Shown here: piece after piece, positions 50,579 to 58,812 of the stretch
Layout: every line of letters begins with the position of its first letter
Numbering within the stretch: the first letter of the stretch is position 1
NCBI RefSeq assembly: GCF_014205225.1
Contig: NZ_JACHNB010000001.1
Location: forward strand, 8,413,501-8,477,500
Source: Actinoplanes octamycinicus
GTDB lineage: Bacteria > Actinomycetota > Actinomycetes > Mycobacteriales > Micromonosporaceae
Length of the DNA: 64,000 bases
Direction: 5' to 3'
Program-made: the position numbers and the translations under genes
Notes under the pieces: generated by a model
Databases searched by the model: none
Told to the model about the DNA's origin: nothing
What the model saw: the letters and a program-made list of their open reading frames with translations, nothing else

Positions 50579-50790
50579 GGCTCACCCGCAAGCCCGCGCC
50601 GACCAGCAAACCCTCGCCATAGGGCGCACGCGCAAGCTTGCTCCAGGCTCACCCGCAAGCCCGCTCCGGGCTTACGCGCAGGCCGCCCGCGGCTTACGCG
50701 CAGGCCCGCTCCAGGCTCATCCGCAAGTCCGCTCGAGCCTTACGCGCAGGCCGCCCCCGGCTTACGCGCAAGCCCGCCCCAGGCTCACGC
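50537..50790. repeat. Array of 22-23-bp units joining two convergent gene ends
   Basis: Two near-identical 44-bp units (50537-50580 and 50581-50624) are followed by about eight 22-23-bp units of consensus CTCACCCGCAAGCCCGCTCC. The first 44-bp unit includes the MarR stop codon TAG; the final unit's CTCAC contains the ileS stop codon on the other strand. The array thus spans both gene ends. Confidence 0.85.
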
Positions 50791-53700
50791 CCGAGTGATC
50801 CAGAAGGTCAACCCGATCGACTCGTCGGTGAACACCTGCGGGTCGGCCCAGTCCGGCTCCCCGGCGGCGAAGTCGACGGCCAGCACCTCGTCAGCGACCA
50901 GCTCGCCGTGCTCGGTGAAAGCCAGTGCGGTCTCCGGCTCGGCCCGGTGACGCAGCCGGATCCGGTCGGAGACCTCCAGCCCGCTGGACTTGCGGGCCTC
51001 CTGGATCTGCCGGATCGCATCACGAGCCAGGCCGGCCCGGCGCAGCTCCGGCGTCAGGTGCAGGTCCAGCGCCAGGGTGGCGCCGGCATCGGAGGCGACC
51101 GCCCAGCCCTCGCGCGGCGTCTCGGTGATCACGACCTCGTCCGGCGCGAGGACGATCTGCTCGTCGCCGACCGTCACGGTGGCGGCTCCGGTCGTACGCA
51201 AACTGGTCTTGAGGTCTGCGGCGTCAGCCGCCTGGATCGCGGCCGCCACCTGCTGGACGGCCTTGCCGAACCGCTTGCCCAGCGCACGGAAGTTCGCCTT
51301 GGCGGTGGTGTCGACAAACGAACCGGCGAGCGGCTCGACCGCGTTGACATTGAGCTCCGCGGCGATCTCCTGGAGCAGTTCCGGGGTGAGGTCGGCCGCG
51401 CCGGAGACCAGCGCGCGGGACAGCGGCTGGCGGATCTTGAGACCGGACTCGGCGCGGGCGGTGCGGCCCAGCTCGACCAGCCGCCGGGTGGTGGCCATCT
51501 GCGCCGACAGTCGCTCGTCGACCAGCGCGGCGTCCGCCTCCGGGAAGGGGGCCAGGTGCACCGACTGCGGCGCCTGCGGGTCGACCGGAACGATCAGGTC
51601 CTGCCAGACCTGCTCGGTGACGAACGGGGTGATCGGCGCCATCAGCAGGGTCACGGTGCGGAGCGCCTCGTGGAGGGTGGCGAGGGCGGCCGGGTCACCG
51701 CGCCAGAACCGGCGGCGGCTGCGCCGCACGTACCAGTTGGAGAGGTCGTCGATGAAGGCGGCGATCAGCTTGCCGGTCTCGTGCGGGTCGAAGGCGGCCA
51801 GGGCCGCGTCCACCTTCGTGATCAGCTGCTGCAACTCGGAGAGCACCCAGCGGTCCAGCGCGGACCGCTCGGCGGGCGCCGGGTCCGCCTCGCTCGGCGT
51901 CCACTGCGCTGTCCGCCCGTAGAGCACCTGGAAGGCGACGGTGTTCCAGTACGTCAGCAGGACCTTGCGGACCACCTCCTGCAACGCCGCGTGACCGACC
52001 CGCCGGGCTGACCACGGGGAGCCGACGGCGGCCATGTACCACCGGACCGCGTCGGCGCCGTGCTGGTCCATCAGCGAGATCGGCTCGAGGATGTTGCCGA
52101 AGTGCTTGGACATCTTGCGGCCGTCCTCGGCGAGGATGTGACCCAGGCAGACGACGTTCTCATACGACGAGCGGTCGAAGACCAGCGTGCTGACCGCCAT
52201 CAGGGTGTAGAACCAGCCGCGGGTCTGGTCGATCGCCTCGGAGATGAACTGGGCGGGGAAGCGGGTCTCGAACAGCTCGCGGTTCTGGTACGGATACCCG
52301 AACTGGGCGAACGGCATGGAGCCGGAGTCATACCAGGCGTCGATGACCTCCGGGACCCGCCGGGCCTCCGCGGAGCACTCCGGGCACGCGAAGCTGACCT
52401 CGTCGATGAACGGCCGGTGCGGATCCAGGCCGGACAGGTCACGACCCGCCAGCCGGGACAGCTCCTCCCGCGACCCGACGCAGGTCAGGTGGTCGGCCTC
52501 GCAGCGCCAGATCGGCAGCGGCGTGCCCCAGTACCGGTTCCGCGACAGCGCCCAGTCGACGTTGTTGTTCAGCCAGTCGCCGTACCGGCCGTGCTTCAGG
52601 TTGCCGGGCTGCCAGTTCGTCCGCTCGTTCTCCCGGAGCAGCGCGTCCCGGACAGCGGTGGTCCGCACATACCACGACGGCTGGGCGTAGTAGATCAGTG
52701 CGGTGTGGCAGCGCCAGCAGTGCGGATACTTGTGCTCGTAGGGCTCGTGCCGGAAGAGCAGGCCGCTCTCCCGCAGCTCCTCGACGAGCGGCCCGTTCGC
52801 CTCGCGGAAGAACATGCCGCCGACCAGCTCGATCTCCGGCTCGAACGTGCCGTCGCGGCGCACCGGGTTGACCATCGGCAGCCCGTAGGCGCGGCAACTG
52901 GCCAGGTCGTCGGCGCCGAACGCCGGCGCCTGGTGGACCAGCCCGGTGCCGCTGTCGGTGGTCACGTAGTTCGCCAGGATCACGATGTGCGCGTCGGGCA
53001 CCTCGACCAGCTGGAACGGTGGCTGATAGGTCCAGCGCTCCAGCTCCTTGCCGGCGAAGGTCTCGCCGGTCGCGGTCCAGCCCTCCGGGATCAGCGGCTC
53101 GGCGACCACCAGCCGCTCCTTGCCGTCGGTGACCACGGCATAGGTCACCGACGGGTGCACCGCCACCGCGGTGTTGGACACCAGGGTCCACGGCGTCGTC
53201 GTCCAGACCAGCAGCGACGCCCGGCCCGCCAGCGGTCCCGAGGTGAGCGGGAACCGCACGTAGACCGATGGATCGACGTCGACCTCATAGCCCTGGTCCA
53301 GCTCGTGGTCGGAGAGCGTGGTCTGGTCCCGCGGGCACCACGGCGCCACCCGGAAGTCCTCGACCAGCAGCCCCTTGTCGAAGATCTGCTTGAGCGACCA
53401 CCAGACCGAGTCGATGTATTCGGGGTCCATGGTGCGGTAGGCGTCGTCCATGTCGACCCAGTAGCCCATCCGCTGGGTGAGCTCGGTGAACGCGTCGGTG
53501 TGCCGGGTCACCGACGCACGGCACCTGTCATTGAACTCGGCGATGCCATAGGCCTCGATGTCCTGCTTGCCGGTGAAACCCAGCTCCTTCTCCACCGCCA
53601 GCTCGACCGGCAGGCCGTGGCAGTCCCACCCGGCCTTGCGGGCCACGTGGTAGCCCTTCATCGTCCGGTAGCGCGGGAACACGTCCTTGAAGACGCGCGC

Positions 53701-53880
53701 CTCGATGTGATGCGCGCCGGGCATCCCGTTCGCCGTCGGCGGACCCTCGTAGAAGACCCACTCCGGGCGGCCCGCGGACTGGCGCAGGCTCTGCCCGAAG
53801 ACGTCGTGCTCCTGCCAGAACCGCAGGATCGCGTGGTCGAGAGCTGGAAGATCAACCTGGGCGGGGACCGGACGATACAT
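50785..53880 (-). CDS. ileS: Isoleucyl-tRNA synthetase
   Basis: A 1031-aa class Ia aminoacyl-tRNA synthetase. The HIGH-class motif appears as GPPTANGMPGAHH near residues 46-58, the form used by Streptomyces-type IleS. GWDCHGLPVE follows, then a CP1 editing region (WTTTPWTLVSN and related), the tRNA-contact WYDSGSMPFAQ, and KMSK in DGRKMSKHFGN. A C-terminal anticodon-binding region and tail complete it. In the first zinc-cluster position CPRDQTTLSDHE replaces the usual CPRCGT, so one cysteine is missing. The ATG at 53880 (MYRP) is chosen over ATG 53901. No T-box leader is recognisable in the 78 bp upstream. This is an essential housekeeping gene. Confidence 0.97.
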   Translation of the reverse strand: MYRPVPAQVDLPALDHAILRFWQEHDVFGQSLRQSAGRPEWVFYEGPPTANGMPGAHHIEARVFKDVFPRYRTMKGYHVARKAGWDCHGLPVELAVEKELGFTGKQDIEAYGIAEFNDRCRASVTRHTDAFTELTQRMGYWVDMDDAYRTMDPEYIDSVWWSLKQIFDKGLLVEDFRVAPWCPRDQTTLSDHELDQGYEVDVDPSVYVRFPLTSGPLAGRASLLVWTTTPWTLVSNTAVAVHPSVTYAVVTDGKERLVVAEPLIPEGWTATGETFAGKELERWTYQPPFQLVEVPDAHIVILANYVTTDSGTGLVHQAPAFGADDLASCRAYGLPMVNPVRRDGTFEPEIELVGGMFFREANGPLVEELRESGLLFRHEPYEHKYPHCWRCHTALIYYAQPSWYVRTTAVRDALLRENERTNWQPGNLKHGRYGDWLNNNVDWALSRNRYWGTPLPIWRCEADHLTCVGSREELSRLAGRDLSGLDPHRPFIDEVSFACPECSAEARRVPEVIDAWYDSGSMPFAQFGYPYQNRELFETRFPAQFISEAIDQTRGWFYTLMAVSTLVFDRSSYENVVCLGHILAEDGRKMSKHFGNILEPISLMDQHGADAVRWYMAAVGSPWSARRVGHAALQEVVRKVLLTYWNTVAFQVLYGRTAQWTPSEADPAPAERSALDRWVLSELQQLITKVDAALAAFDPHETGKLIAAFIDDLSNWYVRRSRRRFWRGDPAALATLHEALRTVTLLMAPITPFVTEQVWQDLIVPVDPQAPQSVHLAPFPEADAALVDERLSAQMATTRRLVELGRTARAESGLKIRQPLSRALVSGAADLTPELLQEIAAELNVNAVEPLAGSFVDTTAKANFRALGKRFGKAVQQVAAAIQAADAADLKTSLRTTGAATVTVGDEQIVLAPDEVVITETPREGWAVASDAGATLALDLHLTPELRRAGLARDAIRQIQEARKSSGLEVSDRIRLRHRAEPETALAFTEHGELVADEVLAVDFAAGEPDWADPQVFTDESIGLTFWITRA

Positions 53881-53958
53881 GCGGACGACCATACTCAGCA
53901 CGGCGCGGCGGCGTGGCAGCGACTTTACCTCGGTCCCTCTTCAGGAAGGCGACGTGCG

Positions 53959-54315
53959 TCACTCCACCACATCGGCCGCCGACTCGCGCAGCACGCCCCG
54001 CACCGCGGCCAGCACCTCGTCGTCCGCGCCCAGCCCGGCCAGCACGCCGATCAGGTAGGCGCCGACCACGTCGTAGTGCTCCGGCGCGATGCCGAGTCCG
54101 AGGTGCGCGCCGCGCAGATCCCGGCCGGTGTACTCGGCCGGGCCGCCGAGCACCTGGCTGAGCAGCGCGACCATGTGTCCCTTGAGCCGCCCGAGATCCA
54201 GCCCCTGGAAGTAGTCGGACAGCCGCTCATCAGCGAGAACGACCCGGTACAGAGCGTCGACCGCGGTCGTCACCGCGGCCTGCCCGCCAAGGCGGACATA
54301 GAAAGAGGCATCCAC
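53959..54315 (-). CDS. Truncated hemoglobin, group 1 type
   Basis: A 118-aa globin of the 2-on-2 class. Segments match: FYVRLGGQAAVTTAVDALY, ERLSDYFQGLDLGRLKGHMV, and the proximal-His region YTGRDLRGAHLGLGIAPEHYD. It is expected to bind haem and oxygen or nitric oxide in the cytoplasm. The GTG at 54315 is used because TATGTT (54328-54323) lies seven bases upstream in the leaderless layout; the ATG at 54327 would lie inside that box. It sits upstream of ileS on the same strand without obvious functional link. Confidence 0.88.
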   Translation of the reverse strand: MDASFYVRLGGQAAVTTAVDALYRVVLADERLSDYFQGLDLGRLKGHMVALLSQVLGGPAEYTGRDLRGAHLGLGIAPEHYDVVGAYLIGVLAGLGADDEVLAAVRGVLRESAADVVE

Positions 54316-54322
54316 AGGCCAG

Positions 54323-54328
54323 AACATA
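54323..54328 (-). promoter_or_regulatory. -10 box of the truncated hemoglobin gene
   Basis: TATGTT on the minus strand, seven bases before GTG 54315. It decides the start codon and implies a leaderless transcript. No -35 consensus was found. Confidence 0.5.
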
Positions 54329-54406
54329 GAGGTCCGGCAATCCGTTTGTCCGCCCGCAATCCTTACGGTACGACCAGCCGGCCGGATTTTTGTCGGAGGC
54401 GCCCAC

Positions 54407-54419
54407 TACCTTGCCGTCC
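54407..54419 (+). promoter_or_regulatory. Leaderless promoter of a mini-ORF
   Basis: TACCTT (54407-54412) ends seven bases before the ATG at 54420. The string TACCTTGCCGTCCATGA is close to TAGGTTGCCGGCATGA before the DUF6493 gene at 54563, suggesting a duplicated promoter and gene start. Confidence 0.5.
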
Positions 54420-54566
54420 ATGACCGCCGATCTGCCGTTCGAGCGCCGCACCGCCATGATCCGCGCCGGTGACGTGGAGTCGATCGCCGCCGCCCCACCC
54501 GCGGTGGACGAGCCGGTCCACCGGGCTCGGGAAATGTCAGAGGGTCCGGTTAGGTTGCCGGCATGA
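54420..54566 (+). pseudogene. Mini-ORF resembling the DUF6493 N-terminus
   Basis: Encodes 48 residues starting MTADLPFERRTAMIRAGDVE and ending VRLPA. It is similar to the start of the next gene (MSVDLTFERLVPLLQGNEFE): identical at M, D, L, F, E, R, with a matching spacing to a glutamate and alanine further on. Its own -10 box lies seven bases upstream, and its stop overlaps the DUF6493 ATG (ATGA). Most likely the truncated remnant of a tandem duplication of the DUF6493 gene; a genuine short peptide is possible. Confidence 0.5.
54551..54562 (+). promoter_or_regulatory. Leaderless promoter of the DUF6493 gene
   Basis: TAGGTT (54551-54556) lies six bases before ATG 54563 and is located inside the end of the mini-ORF. 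The identical TAGGTTGC precedes the HNH-like gene at 28648. Confidence 0.55.
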
Positions 54567-57364
54567 GCGTCGATCTCACCTTCGAGCGGCTCGTCCCCCT
54601 GCTGCAGGGGAACGAATTCGAGCAGGTCGCCACCACCTTGGTCGAGGCGGGCGAGCCGGCCCGCCGGGCGCTCGCCGGCCCGCTCCAGGAGTATCTGCGT
54701 GGCGAGGAGCCGGTGCCCTACCCGCAGCCGGTCTACCCGATGCACGATCCACGCTGGACGCCGCCCGGGATGCCGGTCCGGATCGACCGCATCGAGCTGC
54801 TCCGGCGCCACAACCAGGCGGCCACGGTGGCCGGCGCGGCCTGCCTGACCGGGACGGCGAAGCTGGTCACCTGGCTGCGATCCGGCTGGTTCGGCCACCG
54901 TGATCCGGCCTTCGCCGACGCGATCCTCCGGGTGCTGTTGGCGCCCGGGCGGCCACCGCTCTCCGCCGTGGCCCGGTCGCTGGCGACGAAACTCCGGCCC
55001 CGCCAGGCGGAGCAGCTGTGGTGGATGATCAGCCGCCTGCTGGTCGCCGCCGGCGAGCCGGCCCCGGTCACCGAGGCCACCCTGACCGGCTGGGTGTGGG
55101 AGACCGGCTGCACGGCCGCCGCGCTGCGCGCCGACCCGCACACCGCGGTGCTGCTCCCCCACCTGTTCACCACCCCGCGGATCACCGCGCTGCTGGAGCC
55201 GGAGGCGGCGGCCGGCCTCGCCGAGCTGGCCGCCGACAGTGCCGAGACCCGGGCGGTGGTGCTGGCCGGCTGCGTGTTCCGGCTGGCCGACGGCGATCGC
55301 CCCGGCGCGCTGCGCCCGGTGGTCGACCTGCACCGGCGGCTCGCCCCCAGCGCCGCCGAGTGCGCCGAGCATCACCAGGCCTATCTCCGCATGCTGAGCG
55401 GTCCGCACAGCACCGTCGTCGAGCAGGCGATCCAGGCGCTGCGCACGGCGTTCGACGCCGGGCTGCTGGACGCCGAGGTGGTCGCCGACGCGGCCTGGAC
55501 GGTCCTTCCCCGCCGGGAGAAAAAGCTGGTCCGTGCCCAGCTGGACTGGCTGGCCGACGCCCTCGGCCGCAAACCCGACCAGTTGCTGTTCGAGGCGCTG
55601 CTCACCGGGCTGCACAGCGATGCCGTCGATCTCGCCGAGCGCACGTTGCGGCTGGCCGCCACCCATCTGCCCGCCCTCGGCCCGCCCGCCCGGCAGCAGC
55701 TGGCCGCCGTCGCCGACGGTCTTACCGGCGACCTCGAGCGGCAGGTCGCCGCCCTGCTGTCATCCGCCGAGCCGGCCGTGGACAGCGGGCCCGGGCAGGC
55801 CCGTGTCCCCGACGGTCGCGGGAGCGGCGCGGCGACCTCCGCCGGCGAGCGGCCGGGTGCCGCGCCGATGCCCGAGCGGATCGCGTCGATTCCCGAGCTG
55901 ATCTCCGCCACCGTCGCGCTGTTCGGGAAGGAGCTGCTCGAGCCGGTGCAGTTGGAGCTGGTCCTGGACGGGCTGGTGCGGTTCGTCCGGATCGACCGGG
56001 CGGCGGTCGCCGCCGGCCTGGAGCCGCAGGTCCCGCAGTGGTACGAGTCGCCGCTGGCCGTGCTCTGCCGGGTGATCTGGACCGGCAGCTGGCCCGGGTG
56101 GCAGCCGGGTCAGCTGTGGGACCGGGTCACCGCGCCGCCGCCGTGGATGGTGGCGGAGCGCCTGCTCGAGCTGGCCGCGCAGATGGCCGGCGAGCCGCCA
56201 CCGGCGTTGCTGGCCACACCGGCCACCGTGGACGGGCACGTCGACCCACGGCGCGTGCTGGCGCTGCTCACCATGGCCGAGGACGAGCAGTGGCAGCCCG
56301 GCCGATTCGACCTGTCCCAGGCCCTGCTGCGACTGCCCCGCGAGCCGGACCCGGCAGTGGTGGCCGATGCCGAGCGCCTGACCAGTCCGGCCGGGCGGAC
56401 CTTCGCGGCGTGGCTGCGCGGCGGTGGGCTGCCCGATCCCGAGGTCGTCACCCTCGACACGCTCTGGCACAGCTGCGCCGACCCCGGCGACTGCACGTGC
56501 CGGATGCCGTACCAGCCGCGGCGGACCACCGCCTTCGAGCCGCTCCACCTGCCGGTGCCGGTGACCGTCACCAGCCATCCGGGCACCGATCGGCCGCGAG
56601 CCCGCACCGCCCACCGGGAGCCGCACGCGCCGCCCGAGGAGCCCACCGCCGCGCCGAGCGGGCCGCCCGCCTCGGCTGAGCTGATGGCGTTCACCGTGCC
56701 GCGCGGACTGCTGGCGATGGCCGCCGACGAGGCCCCCTACCGCTCGATCGACTACCACCGCCGCGCCGAGATGGCGTCCTGGCCGATGATGCTGCCCGGC
56801 CACCCGGAGATCGTGGCCGCGCAGGCGTTGCCCGAGCTGGCCACCGCGGCCGACAACGACCTGCACCATCAGCTCGCCCTGTTGCCGGTGCTCGCCGCCT
56901 CGACCGGTCCGTTCGGCCGGGCGATGGCACTCTGTTTGGCGTGCGGTCTCAGTGCCGGACGCGGCACCGGCCGCGTCGCCGCCACGGACGCGTTCCTGGA
57001 GCTGGCCGCCCGCGGCAAACTGGACGGCGCCATGGTCGGCCAGGAGTTAGCCGCCGTGCACGGGACCGGCCGGCTGACCGTCAAACGGGTGGCCGGTTGC
57101 CTCACCGAGGCAGTGCGCGCCGGGGCCACCACGGAGGTGTGGGCCGCCGTCCGTGAGCTGCTGCCGGTCGTGCTCGCCGACCCGGGCCCGGGCGCTCCCG
57201 ATCTGCTCGTCGTCGCCGAAGCGGCAGCCGCCGCCACCGGCGCCTGCGACACGTTCGCCGGGCTCGACGAGATCGCTGCCCGCCGCGGCCGCACCCGCCT
57301 GGTCACCGAGGCCGCCCGCCTGTCCCGCACCCTGTCCGCCAACCGATCACCGGCCGGCCGCTGA
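54563..57364 (+). CDS. DUF6493-family protein
   Basis: A 933-aa cytoplasmic protein of the actinobacterial DUF6493 type. It is almost entirely alpha-helical with HEAT-like pairs of helices from ~1 to ~430 (for example QLDWLADALGRKPDQLLFEA), a disordered linker at ~400-440, and a second helical half after ~700 (SIDYHRRAEMASWPMMLPGH). Near residue ~640 a CADPGDCTCR cluster could bind metal. No catalytic motif is visible and the function of the family is unknown. The promoter and start are clear (leaderless, TAGGTT). In other genomes DUF6493 genes occur next to SWIM or MoxR-type genes; here they are about 26 kb apart. Confidence 0.8.
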   Translation: MSVDLTFERLVPLLQGNEFEQVATTLVEAGEPARRALAGPLQEYLRGEEPVPYPQPVYPMHDPRWTPPGMPVRIDRIELLRRHNQAATVAGAACLTGTAKLVTWLRSGWFGHRDPAFADAILRVLLAPGRPPLSAVARSLATKLRPRQAEQLWWMISRLLVAAGEPAPVTEATLTGWVWETGCTAAALRADPHTAVLLPHLFTTPRITALLEPEAAAGLAELAADSAETRAVVLAGCVFRLADGDRPGALRPVVDLHRRLAPSAAECAEHHQAYLRMLSGPHSTVVEQAIQALRTAFDAGLLDAEVVADAAWTVLPRREKKLVRAQLDWLADALGRKPDQLLFEALLTGLHSDAVDLAERTLRLAATHLPALGPPARQQLAAVADGLTGDLERQVAALLSSAEPAVDSGPGQARVPDGRGSGAATSAGERPGAAPMPERIASIPELISATVALFGKELLEPVQLELVLDGLVRFVRIDRAAVAAGLEPQVPQWYESPLAVLCRVIWTGSWPGWQPGQLWDRVTAPPPWMVAERLLELAAQMAGEPPPALLATPATVDGHVDPRRVLALLTMAEDEQWQPGRFDLSQALLRLPREPDPAVVADAERLTSPAGRTFAAWLRGGGLPDPEVVTLDTLWHSCADPGDCTCRMPYQPRRTTAFEPLHLPVPVTVTSHPGTDRPRARTAHREPHAPPEEPTAAPSGPPASAELMAFTVPRGLLAMAADEAPYRSIDYHRRAEMASWPMMLPGHPEIVAAQALPELATAADNDLHHQLALLPVLAASTGPFGRAMALCLACGLSAGRGTGRVAATDAFLELAARGKLDGAMVGQELAAVHGTGRLTVKRVAGCLTEAVRAGATTEVWAAVRELLPVVLADPGPGAPDLLVVAEAAAAATGACDTFAGLDEIAARRGRTRLVTEAARLSRTLSANRSPAGR

Positions 57365-57823
57365 TGGACGGCCAGGCCGCTCAGCGAGGCCATCCAGAGG
57401 CCGGCCAGTCCTGCACCATGTCCAGGCCGGGTGTGGGGCACGACATCCGGGATCGGGTCATCGGGCAGCGCTTCGACCTTGGTGTCGGCGTGGACCTCGA
57501 CGATCCGCTGGATTGGGGTTGCGCTCGTCGCCGGCCCGTCTTGTCGCTCGGCCGCGACCCGCTCAATGGCCGATCTACTCAATCGCCCACCAACTTGGCT
57601 GCCGCTTCGCCGGCCGCCGGTCCGCCGCTTCGCCGGTCCGCCGCTTCGCCGCTCCGCCGGTCCGCCGCTTCGCCGATCCGCCGATCCGCCGATCCGCCGA
57701 TCCGCTCAACCCTGACCCGGTTGAGCGCCGTTGGGCTCCAGCGTCGACTCGTTCGGCTCGCCGGCTGCGGGATCGGGGCGTGTGGGTGTGGTGGGGGTGG
57801 CGTCGGGACGACAGGATGGGCGG
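57365..57823. other. Long intergenic region with repeats and a possible remnant
   Basis: A 459-bp gap. On the minus strand, 57392-57582 has a frame with plausible composition (IQRIVEVHADTKVEALPDDP, then PDVVPHTRPGHG) but no family match, and it runs on into the antisense of DUF6493, so it is only a possible remnant. 57598-57713 is a short-period repeat listed separately. CAGGAT (57812-57817), six bases before ATG 57824, may be the next gene's -10. Confidence 0.5.
57598..57713. repeat. 9/18-bp intergenic tandem repeat
   Basis: Tandem copies of CCGCCGCTTCGCCGGT-like 18-bp units pass into perfect 9-bp repeats of CCGCCGATC (four copies at the end). It lies between same-strand genes; no function is evident. 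Confidence 0.8.
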
Positions 57824-58609
57824 ATGCGAGTGTCGATCTTGGTGGGTCAGGTGCCGGCGGTGTGGGACGTCGGGACGAATCTGGCCACGGTTCGGGAAGT
57901 GGTCGGGGAGGCTCAGACCGGCGATGTGGTGGTGCTGCCGGAGGGGCTGTTGTCCGGGTACGGCGAGGATCTCGGGCCGGTCCGGGACCTCGACCCGGCT
58001 GAGCTGAAGGAGGCGATCGGGCAGGTCGAGCAGCTGGCGCGGCGGCATGGGGTGCAGGTGTTCTGCGGATCGTTGCTGCCCGAGGACGGTGGTTGGGCGA
58101 ACGCTGGGCTGTTCTTCCCGGCGGAGGGAGGGCACCAGGTCTATCGGAAGATCAACCTGGCGATGAACGAGCGCGGGCCCCTACGGGCCGGGGAGAGTCT
58201 GCCGACCTTCGCCGTTGGTGGGCCGGACGGCTCCGGGTTTGTCGCCGGGGTGCAGCTGTGCCGGGAGATCCGGTTCCCGGAGCAGTGGCAGTACCTCGCG
58301 GCGGCCGGGGCTCAGCTGCTGGTGTATCTGACCAACGCGGCCAACCCGAACGAGCCCGCCGGGGTGTGGCGGAGCCATCTGATCAGCCGGGCGGCGGAGA
58401 ACCAGCGGTTCCTGGCTTCGGCGAACATCGTCAGCCCGGATCAGCACTGCCCGAGCATGGTGGTCTCGCCGCGCGGTGAGGTGCTCGCGGAGGTGCCGGC
58501 CGGGCAGCGCGGGGTGGTGCGGCACACCGTCGACCTGAGCGAGAACAGCGGCTGGTATCTCGGCCAGCGCCGCCAGGACGTCGTCTCCCTGACCTACCAC
58601 CGAGACTGA
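57824..58609 (+). CDS. Carbon-nitrogen hydrolase (nitrilase superfamily)
   Basis: A 261-aa cytoplasmic amidase-like enzyme. The Glu-Lys-Cys triad is visible: E40 in VVVLPEGLLSGYG, K109 in YRKINLAMNERG and C146 in VQLCREIRFPEQW. Length and layout fit omega-amidase or nitrilase-branch amidases that split small amides; the substrate is undetermined. CAGGAT six bases before the ATG could be a leaderless -10. It is convergent with the NDK-like gene, and the gap is filled by a repeat array. Confidence 0.92.
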   Translation: MRVSILVGQVPAVWDVGTNLATVREVVGEAQTGDVVVLPEGLLSGYGEDLGPVRDLDPAELKEAIGQVEQLARRHGVQVFCGSLLPEDGGWANAGLFFPAEGGHQVYRKINLAMNERGPLRAGESLPTFAVGGPDGSGFVAGVQLCREIRFPEQWQYLAAAGAQLLVYLTNAANPNEPAGVWRSHLISRAAENQRFLASANIVSPDQHCPSMVVSPRGEVLAEVPAGQRGVVRHTVDLSENSGWYLGQRRQDVVSLTYHRD

Positions 58610-58616
58610 CACCGCC

Positions 58617-58812
58617 CGGGGACGGAGCGAGGTCACGGCCGGACACGGAACAGGGTCACGGCCGGGAGGGCGGAGCAAGGTCACGGCCGGGCGCGGAACA
58701 AGCTCACGGCCGGGATGGCGGAACAAGTGCACGGCACGGCGCGGAACAAAGGTCACGGCCAGGAGGGCGGAGCAAGGTCACGGCCCGGCGCGGGGCAAGG
58801 TCACGGCCGGGA
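58617..58812. repeat. Array of 23-25-bp units between convergent genes
   Basis: Eight imperfect units, each GGTCACGGCCGGG followed by about 10-12 bp such as CGCGGAACAA. It fills nearly the whole gap between the nitrilase-type gene and the NDK-like gene. The unit size is close to the array at 50537-50790, but the sequence differs. Confidence 0.85.

Noticed and set aside
53881..53958. T-box leader before ileS
   Set aside because: Only 78 bp are available and the conserved GGTGGNACCGCG antiterminator motif is not present on the minus strand.
57364..58002. Plus-strand 212-codon frame after the DUF6493 gene
   Set aside because: It is low-complexity (driven by the 9/18-bp repeat), overlaps the start of the nitrilase gene in another frame and has no family features.
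58617..58812. CRISPR array
   Set aside because: The 23-25-bp units are directly adjacent, with no spacers of regular length, and no cas genes are present.
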